Shown here piece after piece: positions 1-13,600 of a stretch of 64,000 bases of DNA. The notes under the pieces are model-generated. The model was not told the origin of the DNA and did not search any database. It saw only the letters and a list, made by a program, of their open reading frames with translations. The position numbers and the translations under genes are program-made. Position 1 is the first letter of the stretch, and the number at the start of each line of letters is the position of its first letter. The stretch is from Nelumbo lutea (Eukaryota; Streptophyta; Magnoliopsida; Proteales; Nelumbonaceae), in contig JAKGHH010000008.1 in the NCBI GenBank assembly GCA_022828595.1, positions 1,548,728 through 1,612,727 on the forward strand, read 5' to 3'.

Positions 1-690
1 CAAGTCTCTGAACTAACATAAGGAGTGCACACTTCTCCGCTCACAAGTTATTCTCTAATAAAATGCTTGTCCACTTCAATATGTTTTGTTCTACCATGGA
101 GGACTGGGTTAGCAGCAATGTTGATTCCAAAACTGCTTTCAGTAACTCCTCCGGTGTTCGAGCCCAAACTATCAACCGGACCACCTCCAGGTCTTTCCAT
201 CTCAAGTCCTTCATATCTACGTCTACAAAGCCACCCAACAAGTCGCCCAACTCCTTCAAGGTGTTCCAACTCCAAGCATGCAAGGGAAGGCCGAAGCACG
301 AGACCTTCCACCTCTGAAAACCATAGATGAATCTCCCCTTCTCAAAGTCAGAGCTCCATTTGTGAAGCATGCTTTTACACCCAAAACACCTCACAGGACT
401 TGACGTCACCAGCCTTAACGCCTTTGTCTCCAATTCCACGAACAGTAGGAACCTTCCCCACGCTATCCTTCAATCTTCTCCTCTTGTATCTCCTCCCCCT
501 AAGTTAGTCAACCACCTCTGAACTTCTACCATCATTGTTCCATTTATCATCTCCCACACCAACACCCTTCTCAGCTCTACTCTCTCCCTCACTCCTTTAG
601 AACCAACACACAAACTAAGACCTGCCTTCATTATCTTCACTTGAACATCTCCTTCCTCTGAGAAACCCAACTCCATTTGCAACAACAGAG
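1..690 (-). pseudogene. L1 LINE ORF1 remnant (DUF4283-like), cut by window edge
   Basis: Minus-strand frames at 685-470 and 439-41 contain phrases typical of plant L1 ORF1 and DUF4283 RNA-binding domains: RCFGCKSMLHKW, FGLPLHAWSWNTLKELGDLL, GGFVDVD. The frames are broken by stops, so it is decayed. It lies in intron 14 of NUP107 in the sense orientation of the host gene. Any downstream EN/RT part would lie left of the window. Confidence 0.55.
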
Positions 691-1484
691 TCCCTAACCT
701 TTTTCAATCTCAATTTGTTGAGACAAGAGAGGTGGAACAAATATACCTTAAATATAGTATTTAATGCTAATGCCTTATTGGATAGTCTCTTACAATATGT
801 ATAATGAATTTTTAGAACTTGAGTAAGGTCTATGTCACCTCAAGTCTCTGTTTTGTATTTGAGAGGGTGGGCAATTGATTACAATTGTGTAGAGGGAGAA
901 GGGCACTGCCAGTGCCAGGATGTTTGTAAAATCCTAGACCGACAAGTGTGGGAACTTGGGTCAAAATTTTAGAGAAGCCATTTTGTGTTAAAATGCTGGA
1001 AGTTAGGTTTGAATCCAGCCCACCCCTCCCAAGACCCTTGATAGCCTGAACCACTATCAGGTAATGGCTTTCTTCTAGAGGGCAAAGAGTAAAGTATGGA
1101 TGCCCCAGTTAGGTGTATCCTTTGCTTCTCATTCAATTAATAAAATTTAAGGTACTTGAAGAATGGAGGCCGTACACTCCTACATCTTAATGGATTTTGT
1201 AGGTTTGGGGTTCCAAGACTATGTTTTCTGATTAACCTCAAATCATAATACCGTCAATATATAGATCTAATTAACAATATATGCATATAGATTCCCTCCC
1301 CTAATCAATACAGCATAATCACCTTTACCCATATAAAAAATATATATTCAGGATTTGCCACCAACTTTTAAACGAAAAGAAAGGTAAGTAGCCATATTTA
1401 AGACAAATTACAAATGTGTAGAGTCATTAAAAAATAAAAACATCTTATTGCTTATCCATCAAAAAGAAAAGGAGTACTGCTCAC
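691..1484. other. Intron 14 sequence without recognised genes
   Basis: I see no coding similarity here. A sequence resembling a pol III B box (GGTTTGAATCC) at about 1007-1017 could come from a tRNA-derived SINE, but I found no convincing A box or target duplication. Confidence 0.3.
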
Positions 1485-1616
1485 ATGTGGAGAATTAGAT
1501 CACCAACAGTCATAAGCTTCTCTCTAAAAGTGTCCTTCATTTGATCAGCAAGTAGATATCTAAGAACAAGTACTAAGTGTGCACCAAAACGGATCATCTG
1601 TGGATCACCATGAGGC
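1485..1616 (-). CDS. NUP107: NUP107 exon 14 (residues 567-610), last exon in window
   Basis: The exon is bounded by TCTTTCAG and GTGAGC. It encodes [20 protein letters not shown], then [20 protein letters not shown] and ILH, ending with two bases of the next codon. Phase 2 in, 2 out. The exon expected next is outside the window. Confidence 0.96.
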
Positions 1617-4600
1617 CTGAAAGAATAATGCATGTCCGTAATTTCAAAGTTCAAACAAAAGAAATGTACTTCTGCATGTCCATACAAAGTTAGTTTCAAC
1701 TAGAGAAAACAATAGTTCATCTGTACTTGAGTTTGTTTACAATGAGAACCCCCTCTCCCACTAGTGTTCATGCTTAGATCATACTTGGTCTACCTTTGAA
1801 GTAAACCAGCATCTATCTGATGAGATGTATATCAGCCACCCATTTTTGTCCACTTCCAAATGGATGGGCACTAAAATTATTATTCCAAAACCCACAAGTG
1901 CAAACAGAAAGTCCAGATCAATGCATGAGAATCATATAGAAGGTCCATGGTGGGAGGCTTTGGGACCTTATGGTACAACTGAATATATATACATGCTTGT
2001 ACAAAAATAAAAGGAAAAAGAGAAAAAGTTTCAAGCCCCTAGATAGGGATATTACTCTCACTACCTGAAGACATTTTGATCATCTTCTGAAGGTGATATC
2101 CATGACCACAGAAGTTCCAGGAGATGTGGTATATCACCCACCATAAGGTTCATCTGTTCAGAATCATTAGGTAAGTGATCTAGCAAGAAAATGAACCATG
2201 ACTAACAACAAAACCGATGGAAAAATCACCAAATATGACTGTGTGACTTTTTATCAACAACAGATCAATATATACTTATCAAATGATCAAAAAGGGTACA
2301 AAGTTTAAAACTCTTTTAATAGAGATCTGAGATACTAGTATAAAGAGAATCACATCCCAACAGCAAAAGCCCACCACCTCCAAAATCACCTTTCCCCAAA
2401 TTAATGACATCATCAGCAAATTGGAGTGATACAGCCCAATCAGATTTTGGTGAATGCTGAATTTTAGCCCACCAAATTGCAAACATCTAGGTCTTCTTCA
2501 ACTAGAGTGCATAAACAACACAAGGAATTGGAATAAGAGCATGACAGCAGAGAAGGTAGAGAGGATGACTGGTCAATGAAGTATTTAGGATTATCTTTTG
2601 GTGTCAAATCTAAATCCACTAGCTTTTGGGTAGTAGAGAAGGTAGAGAGGAGACTGGCAGTTTGGAACAGGAATTACATTTCCCTTGGGGGAGGTTGACA
2701 TTCATTGAGTCTACTTTAGCAAATCTACCTACATATTATTTTCCCATATTCAGTGACGTTCTTTGGGAAATTGACGAAGGGAAGAAATACCATTTGGTCA
2801 AATTTGAAAAAGTGAGTAGAAAGGAGGATGCTGGATTGGACTCCTATCTCCAGTCATCAGAGATAGGTAATGTAAGCAAGAAGAATGTATCTCCCTAGGG
2901 GAAATGGTTGTGGAGGTTTCTGGTGGAGAATGAAAAACTATGGCACAAGATTGTGGCTAGCATTCATGCACTCTTAGAGAATGGTAACAATGTTGGTTTT
3001 TTTTTTTTTTCAAAAAAGCCACTCACTTAACCTTAGAAAGCCATTCATGGTATATTCTCCTTGTTCCTCAATCATGTCAAAAATGGCATGCCCTCTAGTG
3101 AAAATTGAATTGTGAAACTGCATACCACCTACTAATCTCCTATGTTTTTCATTTTTTGTCTTTGCAAATGGTATATTCTCCTTGTTCCCTTGGTAGTCTG
3201 GATAGATTGTTTGATGCATCTGTGTTCACAAGTCCAAAGAGAAGAGGCAAAGTTATGTGGAAATGTACAAGGGTACTGGTGTTTTGGAGACTTTTGGGAA
3301 GAAAGGAAAGCAAGAACTTTTGAGAAAGAGAGAGAAGTAGGGAGGCAATAATTAAAACACTCTAAAAGTAGCATATTGGGTGAAAACAATGGAACTATCA
3401 AATTTTACAATGGATGATATTATCAAGAATTAGGGGGATGGTGGCAACTTCTTTGTCAAAAAAACCAAAAATAAAAAAAGGATTGGACACCTCCAGAAAG
3501 GGGGACTGAAGCTAAACTTTGAGGGAACATGGGTAACCTGGGACATCTAGAATTGGGGGAGTAGTAAGGGGTGAGAATGGAACCATACATGCAATGTACT
3601 CTATTCCAATAGGTTATGGAGATTCAGTAAGGACAAAAATGTTGGCAGAATTATTTGGGGTGTGCAAAGCCAGGGAAATGAGGTTGAAAGATTGATTGAT
3701 TGAAGGTAATTCGAAGGTGGTAATAAGTTGGATAATGAAGGACAAGAGAGTGATGTGGAAATTCAGAAATGAATTTAGACAGTTCAAATGGTACCCAAAA
3801 GACAAGCAACTAGAAATTAGATGGGTACAAAGGTTAGCCAACAGTTTGGATGATGGGTTGGCTAAACACGGGTTAATAAACAAGTTTTTTGGGGCTCAAA
3901 TGTAAAAAGAGTGAGGGGTGAGATGCTGAGATTGAAGTGAATATGCTCATATATCTGTAACCACAACCTCTTGTTGAACCTATAGTTCCTACTTAATGGA
4001 TGAAATCTTCTTCTTTATTGTTGATCCAAAACATAAAAATAAAAAACTCATGAAAATGAGAAATGATAATATCGTCTATGTCATAAAGCATATAATCTGA
4101 TTTCTATTCTGAATTTACATCCTAATTGTATTCTGTCTTCTCCTCCCATTATCTAGATGGTGAAAAAACTTGGTGTTTTCATCTCCTTTAATCCATTTAA
4201 ACTTAGCTTTTTTCTCTTCAACTAATTTCTACCCTCCTAATCGGCTCCAATTTCAATATATGTGATGATCTTCTTAATTTCCTTTTCTGCCAAGACACCT
4301 TCACCCTCCAAGTCTTCTTGGTAGATGCCATGAAAACGTTATTAATGATGTAGAAATCATTAGTGAATAACAAGGGAAACACAATAAAATAAGATTACCT
4401 CGAAGATTCATAACAATAGGGTAAATTATTTATACTTCCCTGAGGTGTTGGTCAACTCAAATGCTTAAACCACTCATTAGGCTTAGCTAATAACTCATAC
4501 CCTTTTGACCACAAAACTAAATAGATGAGACAAAATTAAGAATAAAGTACGTAAATTACCAAAGTGCCCTTGACAGTAAAAGTATTACTTTCTCTTCCAA

Positions 4601-7600
4601 TCAAGATAATCTAAGCCTTTCCCATCTATATGGGATCGGCTACATCAATCCAATCTCACCATTCCATCCTGTCAGTTACATGTCCATTGCTAAATTATGA
4701 GAACTAAAATCATTTCTTATTACTTCCACCCAAGTCCTTTTTGGTCGGCCACAACCTCTTTTATCCCTTTCAACTTGTAGCAGATCACTTTTTCCAACAG
4801 GTTTTGTAGACAGTCTTCTATGCATGTGACCAAACCAACACAATATACTTCCTCTCATTTTATGACCTATTGGAGCTACTCCTAGGTTCCTCTGTATAGC
4901 TTCATTTCTAACACTGTCCTTTCTAGTTTTAGCACTCATCCATCCAAGAATTTGTGTTTTTTTATTAGCACAAGCTTTTGTATTTCTGCACACTCATTTT
5001 TTGTACATGCTGTTTCTTAATAGTCAAAAACACTGTTCCATACAACATAGCTGGCCTTACAAATGTTTATAGAATTTTCCTTTTAGCCAAAGTGGTATAT
5101 GCCAATCACATGAGATTCCAGATGCACCTTTCAATTTGGCCCATCCTGCTCTAATTCAAGGGGATAACATCCAGTGCATACATTTTGCAAATAAGAGTAT
5201 ATATATAGTACTCTCATCTATAAACACTAAATACAGTCTTACCTTTTCAGATTTTTATTATGTTTTATTTTTTTCCTGAACCAATTTTCAAACTATCATA
5301 CCCACCTTTCCTTTTTTTTTTTTTTGATCAACAGAAAGAATTTAGGAGTTACAAGAGCTGGAGTGTAAATTCCACCCCAAAATGGCAAAAGATTACAGAT
5401 TTGCCTAAAACATTTGCTGTCTCACAGCCCCTTGTTTGGTCCATGAGATGACTACATGGGAATCCCCTTCCACCTCCAGATTGTGGAAGCCTAGTTGTTT
5501 GGCAAGCCTTAACACCTGCAGTAGACTAAACAGTTCAGCTGTCAATGCATATAAGGCCACCACTCTACCTTCTATATCTTTGAAGACACCCCGTACCCCA
5601 GCCAATTCCCTACTGTCCTTGCCTTGTCTATAGCTGATAGTGCCGCCTCTTTCCAGGTTCTCAAAATATCATTCAGTGAAAAGACTTTAAAATCATCCAA
5701 TGACTAATCAACGATTTCTGCCTGAGTCCTACTCTTATCATTGAAAATTCTCCCATTTCTTTCTTTCCAAATTGTCCAAACCATAGCTGCTCTGAATGCT
5801 TTTCAAAGTAATCTTCCTCTTTTCGTTGGTTGTCTCAAGAAATGAGGATCAAAAAGGCCCACCGCATCTTAAGGAGGAGTCCATCAGTACCCAAATAGAA
5901 AACGAAGCTGCTCTCAAATATAATGCACAAAGGAACAGAAAGTAAAGATATGGGAAATTGTTTCACCACTATTCAACAAAAGAGAACACATGTGAGGGGA
6001 TAGGCTTCTATTTGGCTTTCTTTTCTGCAGCACATCACAAGTGTTGATCTTTCCAAGAAAGATCTCCCAACAAAGGGACTGAATTTTAGTAGGGATAGGC
6101 TTGCTCCAAATTTCTTTCACCGGTAAGTTCACCCCCAATGCACTAGGTTCTGTAAAGAAATTGAAAAAAGAGGCACAAGTGAAGTACCCATCCAAGGAAA
6201 TTGACCACACCCTTTTGTCCTCCAAATTTTGATCCAAAGTTCAAAGAAAATCACAAAGTTTAATATTAGGTTAAGTTTGTAAGTGGAGAGTGCATAGAGC
6301 AAAGGAAATTGGATTTTAAGAGCACTGTCCCCCAACCAAACATCCTCCCAAAACAAGACTTTTAGTCTGTTACCCACATCATACCGAATAAGATTGAGGA
6401 AGAAGGGATATACCTCATAGATTGCTTTCTAAGGAGAGGTTGAAGTTGCATCAGAGGCTACCTTTGCATCCCAGCCACAATCTCATTTTTTTTCTTGATC
6501 GATAACATCAGCTTCATTAAATTAAAAGAAAAGAGGGAATATGGATACAAGAGGGGAGATAAAATATCCTAGCTCCCCAATAACAGAATACAATGAGAAT
6601 ACAAAGAGAGAAAATTAAAAACTAGCCCAAAATACAGACTCCCTATTCACTCCTTGCTTGGCCAGCCCATCTGCAAATGAGTTGGCACTCCTCTTCACCC
6701 AGCTGTACTGAATCTCAATGTCCCTACACAGCCATAAAAACTGTTTCTTTTCATTGTTAAAGTTCCACAAACCACTGTCCTCCTTCTTCAGCCAGCTAAC
6801 CACCACCTTCGAATCACCTTCCAGGATCAAACTACTGATATTTAATTCCTTTACTCTTTGAATTCCTTCAAGCGCTGCAAGGATCTCAGCCCTAAGAGAG
6901 TCACCTTCTCCAATAGAGCCAGAGAATAAACAATAACAATCCCTTCCTCATTCCTGAAAACTCCTCCAATCCCAAAGGGCCTTGGATTCCTTACACTGCT
7001 GCAATCAAAATTCAGCTTAATAAATCCCGAAGGGGGAAGGGACCAAGACGGACAAAGAGTCATCTTGCCTCTAGCAGAGGAAGCAATCTCTTTCCATTTT
7101 CTTAGCATGTCATCCACAGAAAAGTCTGCAAACAACTCCAAAGATTTTAGCCAGTGGAAAGCCCTTAAAACGATTAGGTCTAACAGTTCTTCCAAGGTTC
7201 TTTCCTTCTCTGAAAAAATACGTTTCTTTCTTCCCACAATGACCAGCATACCGCTGCCCTAATACTCCTCCACATAGTCTTCCCTTGCTACTTAGGCCAA
7301 CTGAAAAAAGGAGAGAACAAACCTTGGACACTCACCGGAGGATTCCAAAAACACCCAAAGCGGGAGAAAACCCACTCCCATACAGTTTTAGCAGCCTTAC
7401 AAGAGACCATAAGGTGGTAGCTGGATTCCCCATCAGCTTTTCAAAGAGCACATCTATTAGGAAGTAGACAATAGTTGGGTCTCTTTCTCTGAAGTAAGTC
7501 AAAAGTGTTGATTCTTTCCAGGAAAATTTCCCAACAAAAAAAGCCAACCCGAGGAGGAATAGGCCTACTCCAAATTTCTTTAACCGGAAAGGACAACTCA

Positions 7601-10600
7601 ACAGGAACAGGAGGTTGATTTAAGGTTTCAGAGCATGAAGCACAAGAGAAAGTACTAGAGCTAGAAGGAGTTCATAATCCGGTGTCTTCCTTAGTAGGAT
7701 TTATGAAGACATTCTCAAGGGAGGCTAGCAAAGTTACCAAGCTGTCCATGTTTGTATCCCTAATTGCCCTACGCAAGCCTAGGTTCCACCCAAAGCCAGA
7801 AGTGGAGTCTAAAGGAACCAAGAAAGAAGGAAGATATGGGTTCATTTTTCAAATCTGATAGAGCATACAAGGAAGGAAATTGGTCCTTCAGAGGAGAATC
7901 CCCGACCCAATGGTGTTCCCAGAATTTTGATTAGTTACCAGAGTTTAGACCATACCTGATCCAATGGGAGAAAACTAGAAGCAGATTGTGAATGGATTTC
8001 CAAGGAGAAGCAGCTGAGGCCCTTGCCAAGATTCCAGGATCCCAGCCATTGTCTTCCGACCCATGTATGCTAGCCACAATCTCAGTCCACAATTTATCCC
8101 TTTCCAATGAAAACCTCCACAACCATTTCCCCAACAGGGCCATATTCCTTTTCTTGAAGCTACCAATCCCAAGACCTCCTAGCAGTGTTTTAAAAGACGT
8201 GGAAGGCGTATGCCTGGAGGCGCGCCTCCTGGCGAGGCGCTCCCAAAACGCCCTAAGGCATACGCTAGAGGCACTGATACCTTTGAGGCGTATGCCTCCT
8301 GCACTTTTTTCATGAGGCGTGCTAGAGGCGTACGCCCTTTGCGCCTCATGCACACCTGATATGAAAATACAAGAAAAAAAAAGGAAAGGAAAGGAAAGGA
8401 AAGGAAAGGAAAAGAAAGGAAAGAAAAGGAAAAGAAAAGAAAAGAAAAGAAAGGGAAAGAAAAGGAAAGGAAAGAGAAGAAGAAAAAAAGAGAAAAGGGA
8501 AGGGAAGAAAAGGGAAGGGGAAAGAAAATGGTTTGGTCTTCGCTTCGACAAGACCCCCCCCCCTTTGAACTACTGTTATGCATCTCTTTTCTTCTTAATA
8601 TAAAAGATTTTTAATAAAGATAATGAAAAAATGAGATCCCCCCTTCCTCTTCATCCTCCTTCTTACCCCCCTCCACTTAAGAAGGCTTACGCCTCCTTGT
8701 GTTCAGGAGGCTTACGCCTCTTGCGGTCCGAATTACGCCTCATGCCTCTAGGTAGTGGAACACCTCACGTCACGCCTCCGCGTTTTAAAACATTGCCTCC
8801 TAGTTCTTTACACCTAGTGACCACCTCCCAACTTACCCTATGATCTCTCTTCTCCTCTCTAGGCTCCCACAGAAAATTCCTTATTAATTTTTCCAAAAGA
8901 TTGGAAACCTTTGAAGGGATCTTAAACACTGACAGGTAGGTTAGCTAGGGTAGACCTAATGAGAGTGACTCTCCCACCTAAAGAAAGATAATTTTTCTTC
9001 CATGAAGCCAGCCTCTTCTCAACCCTCTCCACTACCGGAATCCAGAAGCTTACACTCTTAGGATTATCTCCTAAAGGGAGGCCCAAGTATGTCAAAGGCC
9101 AACCCGAAACTGCACAGCCTAGCTCACCTGCAAATTCCCTTAGGTCCCTCTCATCCACATTCACAACCGCCACACAACTCTTATCAAAGTTCACCTTGAG
9201 GTTAGATATCTGCTCAAAGAGTTGTATTGTCAACTTTAGGTTTCGGATCCAATTAAAGTTCCCTCCTTCACAGAACAGGATAGTGTCATCTACAAACTGT
9301 AGATGTGTTAAAGGAGTCTCCTCCCTTCCTACTCTCCACCCTCTTATCAGATTCCTCGAGTTTGCTCTCTAAGGACCAATCTCCCAAGCACATCAGCAAT
9401 CAGGGTGAAAAGAAAAGGGGAAAGAGGATCTCCTTGTCTTAGACCTCTCAGTGCAGAAAAGAAGTCAACCATAGTTCCGTTCACCATGATAGAATAATGA
9501 CAAGTCCTGACACAACCCCAAATCCACTTACACCACCTGTCTCCAAAACCAAAACTCCTCAAAACCTCTGCCAAGAAAGACCAATCAACAAAGTCATAAG
9601 CCTTCTCCAAATCCAATTTGCAAATCACTCCCTTCTTCTTTGACTTCCTAAAGCTCTCCAAGCTCTCATTTGCAATGAGAATCTGATCGGTGATCTGTCT
9701 TCCCTCAACAAAAGCACCTTGGTTGGGTGCAATAATAGAGGGAAGCACCATTTTTATCCTAAGAGACAACACCTTTGCAATGATTTTGTACAAGCTCGTC
9801 ACCAGACTGATAGGTCTAAAATCCATTGGTTGTGATGCCTCTTTCTTCTTTGGGACCAAAGCAATGAAAGTTGATTTCAAACCCGGATTTATTATTCCTC
9901 TTCTGTGGAACTCCTCAAAAACTGACCTAAGATCATTCTCCAAAATATCCCAACAGTCCTGGTAGAAGGCTATTGTGAAGCCATCTGGACCCGGAGCTTT
10001 TGTCCTATCCATTGAGAATACTACTTCCTTTATCTCCTCCATATCAAAACCATTGTGAAGCCACAATCTGATTGCCCATGTATGCTTTTAATAAACCTGT
10101 ACCATAGCCTTTCGCTTTCAAGTGGGACTCTCCACAACCACTTCCATAAAAGAGCTAGATTCTTCTGAACAAAATCACTTAACCCAAGCCGCTCCTCCTT
10201 TGGCCTACTAACTTGTTCCCAATTAACCAAGTGATCCTTCTTTCAACCCTTGGTTCCCATAAAATATCTCTAATGATCTTCTCTAATTGTCTAGTGATCT
10301 TAACAGGGCTATGAAAATTAGAGAGGAAATAAACCAGGAGATTTGCTAGAGAGGCACTGATCAAAGTTATCCTTCCTCCCATAGAGATATAATTCCTTTT
10401 CCAAGAGGCTAGTTTTTTAGTAAGTCTCCATCACTAGTTTCCGAAGCCCCTCAGTCCTTGGATTCCCACCCAACGGAAGACCTAAGTACTTTATAGGCCA
10501 GTTTTTAACTTCACAACCTAGCACCTCAGCTAACCCACAAATAACCTCCTCATGCACATTTACACCTGCAATACAACTCTTTCCCCAATACCCTTAGATT

Positions 10601-13600
10601 AAAGCTATCCTCAAATTTCTTATCAATATTTTTAGGTTAAAAGAGAACCAGAGTTGTAGCCATCACAAAAATAAAATTATATCATCCGCAAACTGCAAGT
10701 ATGTAACCACAACCTCCTCCCTACCCATTCTCCACCATCTTAGTGTGTGTAACCACAACCTTTCATACCGACCTTAATACCACAGTGGGAAAAAAAAATA
10801 CTCTCCTACAAAGTACAATTCAAGGCATTGTTTAAAAAGCCCATAAATTCCCTAATATTTCCACGACGTATTTCCATTCCCTAGGATAGTGATACAAAAT
10901 TTAATGGATTTGGCATATTCCCTAGTGAACACTACCGGCACCATGTGGAGTACAAAAGATAGTATTATAACATAAGTTGGTGACAATATTAGATATGTGG
11001 AGTGGCCATGTTATTGCCCACCAAATGTTTATTATGACCACATTGAGCCAGTTCGATGTTCATTTCAAACATTTAGTTAAATATTAGTTTTTGTTCCTGT
11101 AATAGATTATTTTGTTGATCTAGAATCATTTGCATTTTCTACGAATTTGACCATAGTTTCTTAGCTTTGTATAATGATTTGGAACAAGATAACTTCACAA
11201 CATATTACTTTGTCTTTGTCTATTATTTATCAAAAAAAAACATATTACTTTGTCTATATCCATAGTTTCTTAGCTTTGTTTAGTGATTTGGAACAAGATA
11301 ATAATTTAAAAAGGCGTGTCTATGTTTCTTTTATTGTTTCATAAAACATCATTCTATATTTTTCCATATTTTACAATGTTTCCAATGTGTCTATAATTTT
11401 TACAATGTAACCATATGATAGTCACATCAGATCACACTTTTCTTATTTTGTCTTTCATCCAGGCACCAAAGGTGTGGAAATGTAGCTTCTCAGTAACCCG
11501 CAAATATACTTACGAAGACCAATGTGGATGCAAATGGACAACACTGTTCCACAAGAGTGCAGAAACTTCTCAACAAATGAAATTAAAATCTGAAATAAAT
11601 AAGAAGTACAAAAACTATTTGCCAGTTATCAAAAATGTCATTTGAGTTAGATTCTTGCCTCAATTTGCCGATGCTGCTCTTTGCATCCTCGAGAAACTGC
11701 TTCATGAACCATGTCCCTAAGCCATGGACAAGTAGATCAGATGATTAGATATCAAAAAAAAATGCCACTTCAATGCAAGAAAATATGGAGCAGAATCTGT
11801 TTTGCTCCCATACCCTGAATGGAGCTTCTGAAGAAGAGAAGAGAGATCCCGAGGCTGTTGGCTGAGAACATGACATGGCCAACTTTCTGGACCAGGAGTA
11901 TGAAAAGTTTGATCTCCATTTCCAGGACTTGTTTCTATTGCACCTCCATAACTCTTTAGCTGCTCATGTCCTCCTGGCTGAAAACGAGCTAATTCTAAAT
12001 CCACCTGAACATCAAGCCATGACTTGGCCATTGCCCAACAAGCAGACTGCAGTGAGAAAAATAAAAATGTCACAAAAGAAAACAAGTAAAGAATAAAAAC
12101 AATCAGAAAGTTGCTGATAAAAAACAACCAGAACGAAAGTTTATTATTGATCAAGGTGCAAACAAATGAACATTGTGATGGAAGCTATAGCATCTCAGAT
12201 ATGCAACAACTTGTTAATTCTCTTTAAGGATCAAAAGTACTACCACACCACTGTAATGGCTACAGAAGTACCTCACTCTCTCTATCTGGTAACAAACCAC
12301 ATGAAAATGCTTATATGTATGCAGTACTTTCATACAAGTACAGCCACCTGAACAATTATTAGTGTGTAATGTATAGATTAACCCACTATAAATAAATTTA
12401 TAAGAAAAAAACTAAGTAGAGAAGAATAATATGCTGCAAAGAAAGCAATGGCATATAGACACAAAAGAAAAGATATAAAGAAACTTAAACCAAATATCAG
12501 CATATTCGATAGGCAGTATTGTACTAGTTCTAGAAGGTGATTACCAAGTTGTGTTATGCTGGTGTACAGATAGTGAAAATTTTGTGGCTACTTAGATCCC
12601 AGATTAGAGAACCTAAAAAATTGGCCAGGTGATCTGAACCGTGCATTCTTATAAGTATGAAGGATCGCAAATTAATGTCTATACTGTAGCTAAAGAAGGA
12701 ACTAATCAAAATGAGCTGGTATTAGGGGGACCAGAACAAGTTCTGACGGGAGCTAGATGGCACCATGTCCCCAATAAAAACCACCAATACATTACTCGCC
12801 CTCAAAATGTGACCTTGCATTGTAGAAAAGCAGCTTTAGGAATCAAAGAGACAGCTTAGGAAGAAAGAGGGAAAAAAGTAGATTAGCTAAATTACTTGCA
12901 GATAGTAGGTGAGGTCATGGAATGATTACAAACATATAGGTTATATAAGGTAACTTTTGTAAAAGATATAAAGAAACAATCAACAGTTTTGAGGGAATAG
13001 AGATCCATCATATGGATGGCCGAACCCTGCAGGTAGGTTGGGCGAAATTTCAAAAATTTCTTCTCCCTTCATCTAGGAATCACATTCCATATTTTAGAAA
13101 ATCTGCATTTTCAATGATCAATCTTAAACCATAAACCAAACCAGATCTGAAACCAGAAGCAAGAGAGGGATATACCTGATATGGAGAAGCAGTATCTCCC
13201 AATGGATGTGTTCACACACAAGGTAGGAACCAAAGACTACTCCCACTAAAGATGGCGTAATGTAGGATGGAGCAGAATCAATAGTGTTCTTCCAAAAGAA
13301 CCGAACCCTTCACAAGAATTCGCTGGAGGCAGTGAGCACACCTTCATATTTGGAGTGTTTTTCCAAAGACTGATATCAAGATCCAATCTTAATCGCTCCT
13401 GCTAGAAAAAGGAGATCGAACTAGAAGTAATGGCGGCGGCAGGAAGGAGGCGGCAAGGAGAAAACAGCTCAGTCTCACTAGGTGTTGTGTTCTCTCTCTG
13501 AATTTCGAATGTGATTGATCTTCTATAGCTACCGCCCCTTCTCCTTTTATAACCTCAAAGGGATCAGCTCTTAATCTCATTAGGAGTTGCTAATCCAAAT

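Larger units (their letters stand above)
6484..10058 (-). mobile_element. Younger 5'-truncated L1 LINE inserted into the older one
   Basis: On the minus strand the RT core runs from about 10066 to 9347 ([33 protein letters not shown]), RT C-terminus 9233-8922 ([10 protein letters not shown]), zinc-finger RVT 8170-7332, and RNase H 7249-6615 ([31 protein letters not shown]). It ends in a poly(T) tract at 6486. It is flanked by perfect 11-bp repeats AGCCACAATCT at 6473-6483 and 10059-10069, as expected for target-primed reverse transcription. Stops and frameshifts make it non-coding now. A hAT MITE interrupts it at 8183-8795. Confidence 0.85.
5312..10742 (-). mobile_element. Older L1 LINE, split by a younger L1 (segments 5312-6483 and 10059-10742)
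   Basis: Reading the minus strand, the 10742-10059 part starts at the RT catalytic region ([10 protein letters not shown] at about 10680), followed by [20 protein letters not shown] and [10 protein letters not shown]. The sequence resumes at 6483, giving zinc-finger RVT ([20 protein letters not shown]), an RNase H core ([11 protein letters not shown]) and a poly(T) tail near 5312. The two parts join at a duplicated AGCCACAATCT. It is 5'-truncated and full of stops. Confidence 0.8.

Noticed and set aside
1..1484. NUP107 exon 15
   Set aside because: I searched the minus strand for YAMFLFSKQHEEL-like coding text after an AG acceptor and found none; the exon must lie outside the window.
7931..8551. 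206-codon minus-strand open frame rich in Phe, Leu and Ser
   Set aside because: It crosses the MITE boundary and the purine microsatellite; the middle is a translation of the repeat and the end is L1 zinc-finger text. Not a gene.
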